Shown here piece after piece: positions 62,321 through 64,000 of a DNA stretch of 64,000 nucleotides. Under the pieces are notes generated by a model. That model worked only from the letters and a program-made list of their open reading frames with translations. It did not search any database and was not told where the DNA came from. Position 1 is the stretch's first letter; every line of letters starts with the position of its first letter. The stretch lies in contig NZ_RBAM01000005.1 in NCBI RefSeq assembly GCF_003626645.1, positions 310,001 to 374,000 on the forward strand. Reading direction: 5' to 3'. This DNA is from Streptomyces klenkii. GTDB taxonomy: Bacteria > Actinomycetota > Actinomycetes > Streptomycetales > Streptomycetaceae. The position numbers and the translations under genes were made by a program.

Positions 62321-64000
62321 CTACAGCCGCGGGTCCACCGGCTCGGACTCCAGGGCGAGCACCCCGAAGACCGCCTCGTGCACCCGCCACAGCGGCTCGC
62401 CCTCCGCCAGCCGGTCCAGCGCCTCCAGGCCGAGCGCGTACTCGCGCAGGGCGAGCGAGCGCTTGTGGCCGAGGTGGCGTGCGCGCAGGCGGGTCAGGTT
62501 GTCCGGGCGGGTGTACTCGGGGCCGTAGATGATCCGCAGGTACTCCCGGCCGCGGCACTTGACGCCCGGCTGGACCAGCCGTCCGCCCTCGGTCCGTACG
62601 AGCGCCTGCAACGGCTTGACGACCATGCCCTCGCCGCCGGCACCCGTCAGATCCAGCCACCACTGCACGCCGGCGGCGACCGACGCCTCGTCCTCGGTGT
62701 CGACGACCAGACGGCGGGTCGGGGCGAGCAGGCGGTTCATGTACACCGGGGTGTACGCGCAGAGGCCGTTGTTCGCCTCGGAGCCGTGCGTCTCCGCCTC
62801 GATCATCCGGTCGATCAGGGCGAGCTGCTCGCCGTGCGGGAGCGCGGCCAGGCTGCGGCCCTGCACCGCCAGGATCTGGAACGGCGCCATCCGGATGCCG
62901 TCGAGGCCGTCCGTGCCCCGGTCGCCGACCCGGCGCGGGGCGTGCGTTTCCGCCTGCTCCCCCGGCCAGCCCTGCGCGCTGTCGCCGGTGGTCCAGCAGT
63001 AGCGGCGGTACGCCTCGGTGAAGGCGGCCGCGTCCGCGGCCCGCTCACGCTGCCGGTCCAGCAGCCCGGACACGTCCACGCCGCGGCCGGCCGCCGCCTC
63101 CAGCGCGGCGAGCGCCGGCGGGAAGACCGCGCCGGACGCGGCCCCCACCGCCGCGTACTGGTGACGCAGCAGCCCCTGCGCCTTGAGCGACCAGGGCATG
63201 AGCTCGGCGTCCAGCAGCAGCCAGTCGGTCTCCAGCTCCTCCCACAGCCCGGCCGAACCGGCCGTCCTGCTCAGCCGCCGGAGGACGCGCTCGGTCATCG
63301 CGGGGTCGTCGAAGAACGGCCGGCCGGTGCGGGTGTACAGCGCGCCGCTCACCCCGCCGGTCGCGCCGAAGCGCTCCCGCGCCACGTCCGCGTCACGGCA
63401 CACGAGGGCCACGGCCCGCGAGCCCATGTGCTTCTCCTCGCACACCACCTGCCGCACCCCGTCGGCGCGGTAGGCGGCGAACGCCTCCGCCGGGTGCTCC
63501 AGGTAGCCCTCCTCCTGGGAGGTCGCGCACGGCGCCATGGTCGGCGGGAGGTAGGGCAGCAGCCGCGGGTCGACGGCGAAGCGGCTCATGACCTCCAGCG
63601 CGGCCGCGGCGTTCTCCTCCTTCACGGCGACGCGGCCCATGTGCCGGGTCTCGACGACGCGGCGGCCCGTGACGTCGGTCAGGTCGAGCGGGCGGCCGTC
63701 CGCGCCGCCGGGCGCGTCGCTCGCCAGCGGCCGGGCCGGCTCGTACCAGACCTGCTCGGCCGGTACGTCCACCAGCTCGCGCTCGGGCCAGCGCAGCGCG
63801 GTCATCTTCCCGCCGAAGACGGCGCCGGTGTCGAGGCAGATGGTGTTGTTCAGCCACGTGGCGGACGGGTTCGGGGTGTGGCCGTAGACGACGGCGGCGC
63901 GGCCGCGGTAGTCCTCGGCCCACGGGTAGCGCACGGGCAGGCCGAACTCGTCGGTCTCGCCCGTCGTGTCCCCGTACAGCGCGTGCGAGCGCACGCGCCC
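62321..64000 (-). CDS. Polynucleotide kinase-phosphatase (Pnkp), C-terminal part, runs off the window
   Basis: At least 560 residues; the frame stays open to the right edge, so the N-terminal kinase is outside. The visible part begins in the metallophosphatase domain (AAVVYGHTPNPSATWLNNTI, DTGAVFGGKMTALRW). It continues as the ligase/adenylyltransferase domain with the lysine motif EEKHMGSRAVALV, then ELETDWLLLDAELMPWSLKA and MVVKPLQALVRTEGGRLVQ. Bacterial Pnkp repairs broken RNA and usually works with the methyltransferase Hen1, whose gene would be expected just beyond the window. Cytoplasmic. Confidence 0.88.
   Translation of the reverse strand, partial: GRVRSHALYGDTTGETDEFGLPVRYPWAEDYRGRAAVVYGHTPNPSATWLNNTICLDTGAVFGGKMTALRWPERELVDVPAEQVWYEPARPLASDAPGGADGRPLDLTDVTGRRVVETRHMGRVAVKEENAAAALEVMSRFAVDPRLLPYLPPTMAPCATSQEEGYLEHPAEAFAAYRADGVRQVVCEEKHMGSRAVALVCRDADVARERFGATGGVSGALYTRTGRPFFDDPAMTERVLRRLSRTAGSAGLWEELETDWLLLDAELMPWSLKAQGLLRHQYAAVGAASGAVFPPALAALEAAAGRGVDVSGLLDRQRERAADAAAFTEAYRRYCWTTGDSAQGWPGEQAETHAPRRVGDRGTDGLDGIRMAPFQILAVQGRSLAALPHGEQLALIDRMIEAETHGSEANNGLCAYTPVYMNRLLAPTRRLVVDTEDEASVAAGVQWWLDLTGAGGEGMVVKPLQALVRTEGGRLVQPGVKCRGREYLRIIYGPEYTRPDNLTRLRARHLGHKRSLALREYALGLEALDRLAEGEPLWRVHEAVFGVLALESEPVDPRL

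Overview
The window looks like a chromosomal segment of a Streptomyces (or very close relative). Support comes from the very high G+C content, strong third-position GC bias, frequent GTG starts, a TTA codon in a secreted-enzyme gene, and gene order that, from memory, follows the S. coelicolor dxs - xylHGF - rok7B7 - ngcGFE - aconitase - second murA-like neighbourhood. No computation or database search was possible, so family names rest on motifs read by eye.

Layout. 1-1.8 kb: end of an unknown gene, an anchored NlpC/P60 hydrolase and a small membrane protein. 1.85-16 kb: a 10-kb RHS polymorphic toxin gene (DNRLRE, LamG, RHS repeats, HINT, C-terminal nuclease-like tip) with an overlapping SUKH-type immunity gene, flanked on both sides by beta-propeller/lectin-like genes. 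16.1-20.2 kb: NYN-domain protein, amino-acid permease and dxs. 20.8-25.7 kb: xylose-type ABC transporter (xylF, xylG, xylH) and its ROK regulator. 25.8-31.7 kb: an accessory stretch holding a gene remnant, an SGNH hydrolase with FG-GAP repeats, an acyltransferase, a protein built from two copies of one domain, and a D/H/R-rich secreted protein. 31.8-39.8 kb: the ngcEFG N-acetylglucosamine/chitobiose importer, divergent from a large secreted GH92 mannosidase that carries a TTA codon. 39.9-42.1 kb: FG-GAP protein and a stand-alone MetE-like methyltransferase.

42.2-44.2 kb holds the most novel-looking locus: two small, clearly paralogous peptide genes with a conserved N-terminal leader-like motif and an identical Cys spacing, followed by a perfect palindrome and an M50 membrane metalloprotease with a PqqD/RRE-like N-terminus. 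This resembles a minimal ribosomal-peptide (RiPP-like) production locus with no visible modification enzyme.

44.4-53.8 kb: aconitase with candidate operators, Uma2 nuclease-fold protein, GntR regulator plus DUF1648 membrane protein, an XRE-HTH/MurA fusion, arginine deiminase and ornithine carbamoyltransferase (arginine deiminase pathway). 54-61.4 kb: an aryl-CoA catabolic cluster (enoyl-CoA hydratase, flavin monooxygenase-Old Yellow Enzyme fusion, PaaX regulator, aryl-CoA ligase, acyl-CoA dehydrogenase, RidA) that fits a 2-aminobenzoyl-CoA or salicylyl-CoA route. The right end has an MmpS-like protein and the C-terminal part of a Pnkp-type RNA-repair enzyme that runs off the window.
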